From JAAURB01 sp049649525 (lineage in GTDB: Bacteria; Cyanobacteriota; Cyanobacteriia; Cyanobacteriales; Microcoleaceae), in the NCBI GenBank assembly GCA_049649525.1, contig JBARZE010000065.1, forward strand, positions 1 to 64,000: a DNA stretch of 64,000 bases, read 5' to 3'. The notes under the pieces are model-generated. The model was not told where the DNA came from, searched no databases, and saw only the letters and a program-made list of their open reading frames with translations. Every line of letters starts with the position of its first letter. The first letter of the stretch is position 1. Made by a program: the position numbers and the translations under genes. This document shows positions 63,943 through 64,000 of the stretch, one piece after another.

Positions 63943-64000
63943 TTGACTCTACGGGTTGCTGTTATTGGATCGGGCCCAGCAGGTTCCTCTGCCGCTGAGG
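63943..64000 (+). CDS. chlP: Geranylgeranyl reductase ChlP, 5' fragment (continues beyond window)
   Basis: A TTG start follows a strong AGGAG ribosome site at 63931-63935. The first 19 residues, MTLRVAVIGSGPAGSSAAE, contain the FAD-binding GSGPAGSSAAE of ChlP. The enzyme reduces geranylgeranyl groups to phytyl for chlorophyll, tocopherol and phylloquinone. Only the beginning is present, but the N-terminus is distinctive. The tocopherol-methyltransferase-like gene near 7 kb would use the phytyl product. Confidence 0.85.
   Translation, partial: MTLRVAVIGSGPAGSSAAE

Overview
The window is chromosomal DNA from a cyanobacterium, most likely a filamentous, Oscillatoriales-type lineage (Planktothrix, Lyngbya, Limnoraphis or a relative). 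The evidence is the start of chlP (geranylgeranyl reductase) at the right edge, btpA (photosystem I biogenesis), a cyanobacterial-type gshA, a GT5 glycogen synthase, cobN, many GCGATCGC (HIP1) palindromes, moderate AT-richness, and several families of short intergenic repeats typical of such genomes. The species assignment is inference.

Layout. (1) 1-6916 is a plus-strand defence island: an MmeI-like DNA methyltransferase gene that enters from the left edge, an MNT/HEPN (MntA-HepT) toxin-antitoxin pair, a DUF4258/YgiT-like pair, an SF2 helicase and a GIY-YIG nuclease. (2) 6981-11425 holds a tocopherol-methyltransferase-like gene facing away from an RND efflux pump. (3) 11603-15808 is a polysaccharide block: sulfotransferase, two GT2 glycosyltransferases and a hexapeptide acetyltransferase. 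(4) 16106-22817 holds a small exported protein, an HTH-NB-ARC-TPR (STAND) regulator, a small ORF and a large RTX/subtilisin protease. The region between regulator and protease carries repeated GTGAGA/TCTCAC inverted repeats. (5) 23121-34656 holds a Uma2 nuclease, an unknown protein, cobN, a TPR protein, a hybrid histidine kinase and a small membrane protein. (6) 35135-49722 is redox and housekeeping: NUDIX, three peroxiredoxin-type genes (two adjacent, bcp further on), a CAT-anticodon tRNA, a LysM/M23 peptidase with a long structured leader, trmL, gshA, a LysR regulator facing a 5-oxoprolinase, and an Rpn-type nuclease. (7) 49711-54873 is a conflict-type module: a Trypco1-type protein facing away from a caspase-nSTAND-pentapeptide protein, then a C39-like protease. 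(8) 55113-64000 holds btpA, an SGNH hydrolase, a GNAT acetyltransferase, a DUF2993 lipid-binding protein, an oxidoreductase-SelD fusion, DUF924, glgA and the start of chlP.

The strongest candidates for new biology are the methyltransferase/helicase/GIY-YIG island, in which the methyltransferase is read in frame through a dispersed repeat; the Trypco1 plus caspase-STAND-pentapeptide pair, whose pentapeptide tail is built from near-identical 30-bp DNA repeats; and the STAND regulator with its repeated palindromes upstream of the RTX-subtilase. All functions are read from motifs and family knowledge; no database search was run.
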